From JAQGMJ01 sp036271855 (GTDB lineage Bacteria; Pseudomonadota; Gammaproteobacteria; Burkholderiales; JAEUOS01), in contig DATAZV010000098.1 in NCBI GenBank assembly GCA_036271855.1, forward strand, positions 1 through 39,882: a DNA stretch of 39,882 nucleotides, written 5' to 3'. Position 1 is the first letter of the stretch, and the number at the start of each line of letters is the position of its first letter. Below, piece by piece: positions 23,825 to 31,718 of the stretch. Under the pieces are notes generated by a model, which was given only the letters and a program-made list of their open reading frames with translations, was not told the origin of the DNA and did not search any database. The translations under genes and the position numbers were made by a program.

Positions 23825-24859
23825 TCAGCCGCCGGGCTTGCCCAGGTCCAGCCCCACGCCGGCGGCGGCTGCTGCTACCGCCGCCCAGGTGTCGTCGGGA
23901 ATCGGAATACCTTCGCGCTCACGCTGCGCGCGCATCAGCGCTTCAGGCTCGCCCGGCACCATCACTTCCTTGAAGCCGGGCGCCGGCGGCACCGCCTTGA
24001 TGCGGCCCAGGGTATCGGCCAGCGCGGTCGCATAGCCGGCCTTCGGGCGCAGCGCGCCGGCGTCGACCGCGAAAATGAAAATGCCGCTGCGCGCGGTGAC
24101 CCCGGGGTAGGCCTCGGCGCCGATCAGCGGCCCGCTCAGCACTTCGGCGATCACCGCCAGCGCGTAGCCCTTGTGGCCGCCGAAGGGCTGCAAAAAGCCG
24201 CCGTCGATGAAGTCTTGCGGGTTGGTGGAAGGGCGGCCGTGCTTGTCGGTGATGGTGCCTTCGGGCAGGGCCTCGTGCTTGGCCTTGGCCACCTTCACCT
24301 TGCCGGCGGCAATCGCCGAGGTGGCGATGTCCAGGGTCACCGGCGGGCCGCCAGGGTTGGGAATCGAAAACGCCACCGGGTTGGTGCCCAGCACGGCGGC
24401 GGCGCCGCCATAGGGCGCGGTCATCGGCCGGTCGACGGTGCCGATGGCCATGAACATCACCACGTCCTGCGCGGCGGCGCGATCGGTGAAGGCGGCCAGG
24501 CGCCCGGTGTGCGCGGCCTGCACCACCGAGACGGTGACCACCCGTTCGCGCTTGGCCTTGGCGATCGCCAGATCGACCGCGTGCAGGCCGGTCACCTGGC
24601 CGAGGGCCCAGTTGCCGGTGACCAGCGCCGTCGTGGCGGTTTCTTCGAGGATTTGCGGGCGCGCGGCGGGGACGATCTCGCCGTCGCGGATGCTTTTGAG
24701 ATATTCCGGAATGCGCAGGATGCCGTGCGAGTCGTGCCCGGCCATATGGTTGTCCACCAGCACATCGGCGACTTGCGCGGCCAGGTCGGCGGGGGCGCCG
24801 GCGGCGCGGAAGATGGCGGCGGTGGCCTCGTGCAGGGCCTGTTGGGTGAACGTGGGCAT
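23825..24859 (-). CDS. Ldh2/malate dehydrogenase-type NAD(P)-dependent oxidoreductase
   Basis: A 344-aa enzyme of family PF02615 (malate/L-lactate/ureidoglycolate/sulfolactate dehydrogenases). These reduce or oxidise 2-oxo/2-hydroxy acids and are unrelated to Rossmann-type LDH. The family signatures are NHMAGHDSHGILRIPEYLK near residue 33, the cofactor segment MAIGTVDRPMTAPYGG and FGGHKGYALAVIAEVLSGPL. GAGGAAG precedes the ATG. It is divergent from a Bug binding protein with 177 bp between starts, consistent with a role in consuming the imported acid. The exact substrate is not readable. Confidence 0.87.
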   Translation of the reverse strand: MPTFTQQALHEATAAIFRAAGAPADLAAQVADVLVDNHMAGHDSHGILRIPEYLKSIRDGEIVPAARPQILEETATTALVTGNWALGQVTGLHAVDLAIAKAKRERVVTVSVVQAAHTGRLAAFTDRAAAQDVVMFMAIGTVDRPMTAPYGGAAAVLGTNPVAFSIPNPGGPPVTLDIATSAIAAGKVKVAKAKHEALPEGTITDKHGRPSTNPQDFIDGGFLQPFGGHKGYALAVIAEVLSGPLIGAEAYPGVTARSGIFIFAVDAGALRPKAGYATALADTLGRIKAVPPAPGFKEVMVPGEPEALMRAQREREGIPIPDDTWAAVAAAAAGVGLDLGKPGG

Positions 24860-24969
24860 GTCTTCCTCTGTTTTATGTCGCGTGCCGTGCGCGGACCGGC
24901 CACTTTAACGCAGGCCGCCCGGCCCCTGCGCGCTGGCGCCGGGCATCCAGGCTTATCGGACGAATGAGT

Positions 24970-24998
24970 TTGGCAGCGGCGATGTATCGCCTTAAGAT
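24970..24998 (+). promoter_or_regulatory. Sigma-70-type promoter for the first Bug gene
   Basis: A -35 TTGGCA (24970-24975) and a -10 TAAGAT (24993-24998) are separated by 17 bp, 39 bp before the ATG of the Bug protein. The spacer holds a small inverted repeat, GCGAT/ATCGC. Confidence 0.5.
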
Positions 24999-25036
24999 GG
25001 CCGCTCGCAGAAAAATCAATAGTGAGACAAAGCACC

Positions 25037-26008
25037 ATGAAAAAATTCTGGCTGCTGTTTACCTGCGTGGTTCTCGCGGCGGGCGCCGCGCGGGCGCAGG
25101 ACGCCTATCCCAACAAGCCGATCCAGCTGATCGTGCCCTTCCCGCCGGGCGGCGCGGCGGACCAGCCGGCGCGCCTGCTGGCGCAGGCCCTGGGCAACGT
25201 ATGGAAGCAGCCGGCGGTGGTGATGACGCGCTCGGGCGCGGGCGGGGCGGTCGGCATGCAGGTGGTGGCCAACGCCGCGCCGGACGGCTACACCCTGGTG
25301 GCGACCAATCCAGCATTGCTGATATTGCCGGAGGCCGACCACATGTTCGGCCGCAAGCCGATCATCGAGCGCTCCCAGTTCACGCCGGTGGCCCTGCTGG
25401 TGGCCGACCCGGTGGTGCTGGTGGTGAAGGCCGATGCGCCGTGGAAGACTTATCAGGACTTCGTCGCCGATGCCAAGGCGCATCCGGACAATTTCACCTA
25501 CGGTTCCTCCGGGGCCTACAGCGCCTCCCATTTGCCGATCGAAATGCTGGCGAACTCGGCGGGCATCAAGCTGCGCCACATCTCCTACTCCGGCGGCGGC
25601 CCAGCGATTCTCGCGGTGCTGGGCGGGCAGGTGGCCGCCACCGCCAGCTCGCCGGCGGCTGTCGGCCCGCAGATCAAGGCCGGCGCCCTGCGCGCCCTGG
25701 TGACCACCGGCAACAAGCGCGTGGCCGCGCTGCCCGATGTGCCCACCGCGCTGGAGCTGGGCTACAAGGACGCCGAGTTTTATATATGGATCGGCCTGTT
25801 CGCCCCGGCCAAGACGCCCGAGGCCACGGTGCAGGCGATCCGCGCCGGCATCAACCGCGCCGTCACCGAGGAAGGCGGTTTTGTGCAGACCATGGCCAAG
25901 CTGGGCGCCCCGACCGACTATCGCGACGCACCCGCCTTCAACGATTTTCTCAACAAGGACTACGAGCGCATCAAGGCGACTGTGCAAAAAATCGGCAAGG
26001 TGGACTGA
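25037..26008 (+). CDS. Bug (TctC-family) tripartite tricarboxylate-type binding protein
   Basis: A 323-aa periplasmic solute-binding protein with a signal peptide (about 1-20, ending ARAQ). The Bug signatures are PNKPIQLIVPFPPGGAADQP, the GAGGAVGMQVVANAAPDGYT loop, TYGSSGAYSASHLPIEML and LPDVPTALELGY. Bug proteins capture carboxylates such as dicarboxylates or aromatic acids for TctAB permeases. No tctA/tctB genes are near, as is usual for the expanded Bug families of Burkholderiales. Divergent from the Ldh2-type dehydrogenase and convergent with the GntR regulator (8 bp apart). Confidence 0.9.
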   Translation: MKKFWLLFTCVVLAAGAARAQDAYPNKPIQLIVPFPPGGAADQPARLLAQALGNVWKQPAVVMTRSGAGGAVGMQVVANAAPDGYTLVATNPALLILPEADHMFGRKPIIERSQFTPVALLVADPVVLVVKADAPWKTYQDFVADAKAHPDNFTYGSSGAYSASHLPIEMLANSAGIKLRHISYSGGGPAILAVLGGQVAATASSPAAVGPQIKAGALRALVTTGNKRVAALPDVPTALELGYKDAEFYIWIGLFAPAKTPEATVQAIRAGINRAVTEEGGFVQTMAKLGAPTDYRDAPAFNDFLNKDYERIKATVQKIGKVD

Positions 26009-26016
26009 CCCGGCGG

Positions 26017-26868
26017 CTACGCGCGTCGCCGCGCCGGTTTACGCACCGGCGTAACCGGGGTTGCAATCTCTTCTGCCGCACGCTTCGGTCCCTTGCGTTT
26101 GCGCGGCGCCTCGCGCTTGAGCAGGAAGCTGTAGGTGTGGCGCTGCGCCGGGTGCACGCTGATGGTGACTTCGAACATGCGGCCTTCGGCGTTGCTGTAG
26201 CGGCGAATCACGTTGAGCGCCGGCGAGCCGGCCTTGGCGTCCAGGCTGGCGGCGACCGCCGGGCTGATCTGGCTCGCGTAGATGTCGATCTGGGTGGCGT
26301 CGGCCTCTTCGCCGTACATCTCGGCGATCTGGTCGACGATCATCGCGCTCTCGTGCTTTTTGTGTTTCACCACGCCGGCGTATTCGGGGGCGAGGTAAAA
26401 GTCGGTGTGGCACAGCGCGACCGGCGAATCCTTCAGGTAGCGCAGGGCCTGGATGCGGAACCAGGAGCTGCCTAGCGGGCACTTCAGCAGGTAGGCCAGT
26501 TCGTGGTCGGCGATGATGTAGCCGGTCGCCAGGGTCTTGCGCACGGTGGCACCGGCGTAGTTGAGGATTTCCTGGATCGAGCTGACGCGCTGTATCAGCT
26601 GGCTTTGCCCGCTGGCGGCGATCACCGTGGAGCCGGCGCGCGGGCGGCGCACGATCAGGCCCTCCTCGGCCAGCACCTTCAAGGCTTCGCGCGTGCTATA
26701 GCGGCTGGCCTTGAACAGCTTGCACAATTGTTCCTCGGTCGGCAGGCGTCCGCCGACGGCGTATTTGCCGGTTTCGATTTCGTGGCGCAGCACATTGGCA
26801 ATCTGCCAGTGGCGTGGCGAAGGTTGCGCCGCCTTGGGTACGCTCAGCGCGGTTCCGGGGTGGCGCAT
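26017..26868 (-). CDS. GntR-family regulator, HutC/UTRA type
   Basis: A 283-aa regulator. The winged HTH (about 17-85) contains LPTEEQLCKLFKASRYSTRE and VLAEEGLIVRRPRAGSTVI; the UTRA ligand-binding domain (about 100-250) has SWFRIQALRYLKDSPVALC and SPALNVIRRYSNAEG. The last 33 residues are unusually basic (KRKGPKRAAEE, VRKPARRRA). The ATG at 26868 is chosen because AAGGA lies 8 nt upstream; the ATG at 26913 has none. It sits between the first Bug gene and the divergent CMD/SMP-30/Bug operon, so it probably controls one or both, perhaps through the palindrome at 27127-27152. Confidence 0.87.
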   Translation of the reverse strand: MRHPGTALSVPKAAQPSPRHWQIANVLRHEIETGKYAVGGRLPTEEQLCKLFKASRYSTREALKVLAEEGLIVRRPRAGSTVIAASGQSQLIQRVSSIQEILNYAGATVRKTLATGYIIADHELAYLLKCPLGSSWFRIQALRYLKDSPVALCHTDFYLAPEYAGVVKHKKHESAMIVDQIAEMYGEEADATQIDIYASQISPAVAASLDAKAGSPALNVIRRYSNAEGRMFEVTISVHPAQRHTYSFLLKREAPRKRKGPKRAAEEIATPVTPVRKPARRRA

Positions 26869-27207
26869 GCCGGCATCCTTGAATTTTGAGTCGAACAAAT
26901 AAGCATATTGCATGGAATGAGGGGATGACACCCGCGCGGATTTTAGCAGGTGCCGGCGCGGCACTCGCGGCACTGGAAATGATGCGTCGGGCGTGACCCA
27001 TTCTCCCTCTATGGATCGGGGAATCCGGGGGCCGGCGCGCGGGCGCCCGGACGTCGCCCGCCCAATCTCCCCCGCTGTGAAAAGAGGGCTGCCGATTCAC
27101 GTCGCGCATTGCGTTTTCGCGGATTGACTTTAATTATTCGAAACATTAAAGTGCCCCACGCGCGATTGCGGCATCCCGATCAAGACCTACGCTCAAGGAA
27201 ACGTTTC
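26869..27207. other. 339-bp divergent regulatory gap
   Basis: The gap separates the GntR gene (minus) from the CMD-family gene (plus). It contains the palindrome and promoter at 27124-27152. Between 27025 and 27060 there is a very GC-rich stretch with short self-complementary blocks (CCGGCGCGCGGGCGCCCGG). I see no gene inside. Confidence 0.5.
27124..27152 (+). promoter_or_regulatory. Promoter with overlapping palindromic operator for the CMD/SMP-30/Bug operon
   Basis: A -35 TTGACT (27124-27129) and -10 TAAAGT (27147-27152) are 17 bp apart. The inverted repeat ACTTTAAT (27127-27134) / ATTAAAGT (27145-27152) starts in the -35 and ends with the -10. Its centre is TTCGAA (27137-27142), so 22 of 26 positions are symmetric. 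A dimeric repressor bound here would block polymerase; the neighbouring GntR protein is the obvious candidate. Confidence 0.65.
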
Positions 27208-27738
27208 ATGCCCAGACTTGCCTATGTACCGATGGACCTGGCCGAGCCGGCCGACCTGGTCGAAGCGGTGCGCAAGCGCCGCGGCGGCGCGTTTTCCTCG
27301 CTGGACCGCCTGCTGCTGCACAGCCCGCCGCTGACCCGCGGCTGGAACTATTACCTGAACCAGGTGCGCACGCAAATGACCCTGGACCCGAAGCTGCGCG
27401 AACTGGGCATGTGCGGCGTCGCGGTGGTGAACCGTGCGGAGTATGAATTCCAGGGCCACCTGCCGGAGTTCCTCAAGCACGGCGGCACCCAGGCGCAGGC
27501 CGACGCGCTGCGCGATGCGGACGCCGCAGCAAAGAACACCACGCTGTTCAATGCCGCCGAGCGCGCCACCATCCAGTTGACCATCGAGATGACGCGCAAC
27601 GTGCAAGTGAGCGACGCCACTTTCGCGGCGGCGAAGGCGGCGCTGCCGACCGAGCAGGCGCTGGTGGAACTGATCGGCACCATCGCCACCTACAACATGG
27701 TCTCGCGCTTTCTGGTGGCGCTGGATTTGCACGGCTAA
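27208..27738 (+). CDS. Carboxymuconolactone decarboxylase (CMD) family protein
   Basis: A 176-aa helical protein of the CMD/AhpD superfamily. It lacks the CxxC redox pair of AhpD and instead shows VVNRAEYEFQGHLPEFLKHG, the Glu/His arrangement of the non-redox, decarboxylase-like branch. AAGGAA lies 8 nt before the ATG at 27208. It is the first gene of an operon with two SMP-30-like proteins and a Bug binding protein, which suggests work on an imported carboxylated lactone or related acid. The reaction is not established by sequence. Confidence 0.8.
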   Translation: MPRLAYVPMDLAEPADLVEAVRKRRGGAFSSLDRLLLHSPPLTRGWNYYLNQVRTQMTLDPKLRELGMCGVAVVNRAEYEFQGHLPEFLKHGGTQAQADALRDADAAAKNTTLFNAAERATIQLTIEMTRNVQVSDATFAAAKAALPTEQALVELIGTIATYNMVSRFLVALDLHG

Positions 27739-27788
27739 GCGGCACGGATAACGCGCACCGCCAAACGATTCAACGGGACGGAGACAAT

Positions 27789-28685
27789 ATGCTTGATGTG
27801 GACATGACCGCGAAGGGGTTCGAGAAGATCGTCACCCCCGAATCGCGGCTGGACGTGATCGCCCACGACCTGATGTTCGGCGAGGGGCCGGTGTGGAACA
27901 AGCGCACCGGTGAGTTCTACTGGGTCGACATCATCGGCGACACCATCTGGAAATGGAAGCCGGGCGGCGCCCGCTCGGTGGTGGTGCGCCCGAGCTACCG
28001 TGCCGACGGCATGACCTTCGACCTCGAAGGCCGGCTGGTGGTGGCGGGCTGGTCCTGGCGCCGGGTCTGGCGTGTGGAGCACGACGGCAGCATCACCACG
28101 CTGTGCTCGGAGTTCGAAGGGCAGAAGCTCAACAGCCCGAACGACATCGTGGTGAAGTCCGACGGTTCGATCTGGTTCACCGACCCTTCCGGCGGCCTGA
28201 ACAACGTCGAGATGCACGGCGACGACGTGCAGCGCTACATGGACTACCACGGCGTGTTCCGCATCAGCCCGGACGGCAAGACCACCACCCTGGTGGTGAA
28301 GGAGCTGACCTATCCCAACGGCCTGGCCTTCACCCACGACGAAAAGCAGCTCTACATCAACGACACGCGCGAAAACAACATCCGCGTCTGGGACGTGAAC
28401 GCGGACGGCACCTTGTCGAACAAGCGGATGTTCTGCACCCTGCAGGGACCGGAGGCCGGCGTGGCCGATGGCATGAAGGTGGATGTGGACGGCAACGTTT
28501 ATTGCACCGGGCCGGCGGGCATCCACGTGCACGACAAGGCGGGCAAGCTGCTTGGGCGCATTCTGATTCCCGGGCACACCACCAATCTCGGCTTCGGCGA
28601 CGACGACTGGAAGTCGCTGTTCATCACCACTTATTCGTCAGTGTTCCGCGTGCGCCTGGGCGTCGCCGGCCTGCCGGTCTGGTAA
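27789..28685 (+). CDS. SMP-30/gluconolactonase-family lactonase
   Basis: A 298-aa six-bladed beta-propeller lactonase. The four metal ligands of the family are visible: Glu in FGEGPVW (near residue 33), Asn in SPNDIVVKSDGSIWFTD (near 118), Asn in YPNGLAFTHDEKQLYINDT (near 178) and Asp in GVADGMKVDVDGNVY (near 227). It likely opens a sugar-acid or other lactone using a divalent metal. No signal peptide, so cytosolic. ACGGAGACAAT precedes the ATG. The next gene is a degenerate paralog. Confidence 0.88.
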   Translation: MLDVDMTAKGFEKIVTPESRLDVIAHDLMFGEGPVWNKRTGEFYWVDIIGDTIWKWKPGGARSVVVRPSYRADGMTFDLEGRLVVAGWSWRRVWRVEHDGSITTLCSEFEGQKLNSPNDIVVKSDGSIWFTDPSGGLNNVEMHGDDVQRYMDYHGVFRISPDGKTTTLVVKELTYPNGLAFTHDEKQLYINDTRENNIRVWDVNADGTLSNKRMFCTLQGPEAGVADGMKVDVDGNVYCTGPAGIHVHDKAGKLLGRILIPGHTTNLGFGDDDWKSLFITTYSSVFRVRLGVAGLPVW

Positions 28686-28731
28686 GGACCGATACGATGA
28701 CCCAAGAGTTAGTGGTGAGCAAGGAGACAAA

Positions 28732-29646
28732 ATGAGCTGGAAGTTTGAACTCGTATACGGCCCCAACGGGCGCGCGCTCGGCGGCCTGGCCTGGGACGGC
28801 CGCGCCATGCTGGTGTCCGACGCCATGGACCTGAAGATTCTTTCCTTCGCCGCGGGCGCGAAGGAACCCACGGTGTTCCGCAAGTGGACCAACCGGGTCA
28901 ACGGCATCGCCTACGGTCCCGGCGGCATTCTCTACGGTTGCCAGGAAGGTTCGCGCCGGGTGATCGAGATGAAGCCCGATGGCTCATCCGTCGTCACCAC
29001 CACCCTGATCGACGGCGCGCAATACAACCATCCCTACAACGCCTCGATCGACAAGAAGGGCCGCATCTGGTTCAGCGACCGCCTGCATGCGGTGCTGGCA
29101 TCCGGGCCGCAGGTGTTCCCCTATCTGCCGCACCAGTCGGTGTTGCGCATGACCTTGATGGGTCGCCCGCATACCGAGTGGCACGTAGAGCGCATGACCT
29201 ACGACACCAAATCTCCGCGCGGCGTGGCGGTGTCGCCGGACGAGAAGACCCTGTATGTGGCGGAAACCCAAACGGTGCCGGGCGGGGTGCAGGAATTGCG
29301 CGCCTACCCGATCCTGGCCGACGGCACGCTGGGTCCCTGCACGGTGCTGCATTCCTTCGGTGCGGACCATCGCGGGGTGCATCGCGGCATCGACGGCATT
29401 TGCGTCGGCCGCGACGGCAACATCTTTGCCTGCGCCGGCTGGAGCCGCAGCGGGCCGGGACCGACGGTCTATGTGTTCGACCCCAGCGGGCGGGTGGTCG
29501 AATCGCATGCGCTGCCGGAAGGCACGCCCCTCAACTGCGCCTTCGGCGGAGCCGATCTGTCGACGCTGTACGTGACCACCACCGAGGGCCACGTCTATCG
29601 CGCGCAGACGGGCTATGCCGGTTACCTGCTTTACAAGGCCGCTTGA
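28732..29646 (+). CDS. SMP-30-like beta-propeller with altered metal site
   Basis: A 304-aa protein with the SMP-30 propeller repeats, tandem to an intact family member. By eye alignment three of the four metal ligands are replaced: GGLAW stands for EGPVW, the Asn of PND is Tyr in NHPYNASIDKKGRIWFSDR, and the Asn of PNG is Arg in SPRGVAVSPDEKTLYVAET. Only the Asp in GIDGICVGRDGNIF is kept. It is therefore either a lactonase with a different site, a different enzyme, or a binding or regulatory protein. AAGGAGACAAA precedes the ATG. Confidence 0.8.
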   Translation: MSWKFELVYGPNGRALGGLAWDGRAMLVSDAMDLKILSFAAGAKEPTVFRKWTNRVNGIAYGPGGILYGCQEGSRRVIEMKPDGSSVVTTTLIDGAQYNHPYNASIDKKGRIWFSDRLHAVLASGPQVFPYLPHQSVLRMTLMGRPHTEWHVERMTYDTKSPRGVAVSPDEKTLYVAETQTVPGGVQELRAYPILADGTLGPCTVLHSFGADHRGVHRGIDGICVGRDGNIFACAGWSRSGPGPTVYVFDPSGRVVESHALPEGTPLNCAFGGADLSTLYVTTTEGHVYRAQTGYAGYLLYKAA

Positions 29647-29740
29647 ACGCATCAAATTCCCGGAGCGCCATCGCAAGCGCAGTCCAGAGGCCTTGAGGCC
29701 CGCGATGGCGGCATTCCCCCTCAACAGCAGGAGACAAACA

Positions 29741-30736
29741 ATGCTTGATATCCGTTCCATCACCCGCACCCTGGCCCGGCTGGCGCCGGCCGCGCTTGCC
29801 GTTGCCGGCCTCGCCGCCGGCGCGGCGCAGGCGCAAGACAAGTGGCCCGCCCATTCGCTGAAGATCATCGTGGCTTATCCGCCGGGGGCGACCGGCGACA
29901 TCATGGTGCGCGCCGTCAGCACGCGCCTGTCGGAGGAGCTGGGGCAGGCGGTGGTGATCGAGAATCGCGCTGGCGGCGCTGGCATCTCCGCCGCCGACGC
30001 GGTGGCCAAGGCGACGCCGGACGGCTATACCCTGCTGCTCGACGGGCCGAACCATGTTTCGAACGTCGGCATGTTCAAGCGCCTGCCCTACGATACCGCG
30101 AAGGATTTCGCGGCCGTCTCCAATCTCGGCGTCACCCAGACCGTGCTGCTGGCCTACCCCGGCACCGGCTTCAAGACAGCGGACGACCTGGTGAAAGCGG
30201 CCAAGGCCGCGCCAGGCAAAATCAATTTCGGCTCCGCCGGCAACGGCACCGCGGGCCACCTGTCGATGGAGTTGTTCGCGCGCCACTACGGCATCAAGAT
30301 GACCCACGTGCCCTACAAGGGCGCGACCCCGGCGCTCACCGACCTGATGGGCGGCCAGGTGCAGGTGCTGTTTACCGGCCTGCCGCCCACACTGGCCAAC
30401 ATCCAGGCGGGCCGCGCTGTTCCGCTGGTGGTTTCCGGTGGCAAGCGCGCGCCGCAATTGCCCAATGTACCGTCGATGAACGACCTCGTGCCGGGTTATG
30501 AGGATGCACCGGCCTGGTTCGGTTTGTTCACCACCGGGGGTACACCGAAGAACATCATCAACGACCTGTCGAAGAAAATCGACACCATCTTGAAAGAGCC
30601 CGCGGTAGTAACGACGATGAACAACCAGGCTGTGATCATCGTCGGCGGCAGCGCGGAGTCGTTTGAGGAATTGGTGAAAAAGGATCTACAGCGCGTACCC
30701 CCGCTGATTCGCAGCCTCGGAATTTCGACCGAGTAA
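29741..30736 (+). CDS. Bug (TctC-family) binding protein
   Basis: A 331-aa periplasmic binding protein with a long signal peptide (about 1-31, ending AAQA). Bug signatures are LKIIVAYPPGATGDIMVRA, RAGGAGISAADAVAKATPDG, KINFGSAGNGTAGHLSMELF, MTHVPYKGATPALTDLMGG and LPNVPSMNDLVPGYE. CAGGAGACAAACA precedes the ATG, the same GGAGACAA type of ribosome site as the upstream SMP-30 genes, which supports one operon. No membrane TctA/TctB subunit is present here. Convergent with psd, 20 bp apart. Confidence 0.9.
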   Translation: MLDIRSITRTLARLAPAALAVAGLAAGAAQAQDKWPAHSLKIIVAYPPGATGDIMVRAVSTRLSEELGQAVVIENRAGGAGISAADAVAKATPDGYTLLLDGPNHVSNVGMFKRLPYDTAKDFAAVSNLGVTQTVLLAYPGTGFKTADDLVKAAKAAPGKINFGSAGNGTAGHLSMELFARHYGIKMTHVPYKGATPALTDLMGGQVQVLFTGLPPTLANIQAGRAVPLVVSGGKRAPQLPNVPSMNDLVPGYEDAPAWFGLFTTGGTPKNIINDLSKKIDTILKEPAVVTTMNNQAVIIVGGSAESFEELVKKDLQRVPPLIRSLGISTE

Positions 30737-30756
30737 TAGACTAGCAGTCGGAAGGC

Positions 30757-31683
30757 TCAGGCAGCGGCATTCCGTGGCGTGCCTTCGGGCAGGCGCAACA
30801 GCACCTGCCCCATGCGGATCTGCTTGCCGGTGGTGATGCCGGGGGCGAGCGTAAACCCCGGCGGGGCGAACACGATGATGGTCGAGCCATGCTCGAACCA
30901 GCCCATTTCCTGGCCCTTGATATAAGGCACTTCGCCGCAAGGGATGCGGTTCGGCCCCTTGTAGCGGATGTGCAGAAGCACGTCGATGAAATGCAGGCGG
31001 ATGCTCGCCACCAGCACGGCGGCCACCGGCACCAGGGTCAGCACGTGGCCGCCTGGAAGACGGGTGCGAATCGAAGCGCGTTCGTTCTTGCAGAACAGGC
31101 GCTCGACCCGTTCCAGCGCAATCGGGTTGACGTTCCAGGTGTCGCCGGAAATGTAGTCCACCTGTTCCACCCGCAGGTCGGCGGGGGCATGGAAGCGGTG
31201 GTACATGCCGGCGGTCAGGCGCAGGGTGACGTAGGTACCGTTGCGGCAGGCGGCGATCGACTCCTCATCGACCATCAGTTCCTCGATGCGATAGGGAAAG
31301 CCCTTCGCCTGGTAGACCCGGCCGTCTTCCACCTGGCCGCAGGCGCCGACGATGGCGTCACAAGGCGAGGACAGGATGTCCGCAGCCATATCCACCGTGC
31401 GTGCGTCGGGTCGCAGTTCGCGGATGAAGCAGTCGTGCATGCTGGTGAAGCGGGTCTTTTTTGCCTCGGCCAGGTTGATGTCGCAAAACTGCCGCCACAG
31501 GGCAATCGAAAAATCGCGTACCAGGGGCTGCTCGATTTTCGAGAACCAGCCGAGGAAGCGGGTCAGGGTCTGGCGCGGGATGCGGTTGGTGAAAAGGAAG
31601 TTGAGGTCTTCCTGCGCCGCGAAACGGGCGATCAGCCGGGACATCGGCCCGCGGGAATCCAGGGGTATTTTTTGCGTTGTCAT
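30757..31683 (-). CDS. psd: Phosphatidylserine decarboxylase proenzyme
   Basis: A 308-aa membrane-associated enzyme making phosphatidylethanolamine from phosphatidylserine. It self-cleaves at Gly-Ser in the motif EHGST (Ser near 267) to form the pyruvoyl cofactor on the small C-terminal subunit. The rest of the Asp-His-Ser machinery is present: LSSPCDAIVG (Asp near 109) and MYHRFHAPAD (His near 162-165). Length is close to that of E. coli Psd, longer than the ~215-aa form often found beside pssA. No pssA is nearby. It is divergent from the class III aminotransferase, with only 35 bp between the ATGs. Confidence 0.9.
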   Translation of the reverse strand: MTTQKIPLDSRGPMSRLIARFAAQEDLNFLFTNRIPRQTLTRFLGWFSKIEQPLVRDFSIALWRQFCDINLAEAKKTRFTSMHDCFIRELRPDARTVDMAADILSSPCDAIVGACGQVEDGRVYQAKGFPYRIEELMVDEESIAACRNGTYVTLRLTAGMYHRFHAPADLRVEQVDYISGDTWNVNPIALERVERLFCKNERASIRTRLPGGHVLTLVPVAAVLVASIRLHFIDVLLHIRYKGPNRIPCGEVPYIKGQEMGWFEHGSTIIVFAPPGFTLAPGITTGKQIRMGQVLLRLPEGTPRNAAA

Positions 31684-31718
31684 AGTGGTGTAAAGCCGGT
31701 GGGGTAAATCGTCGGTTC

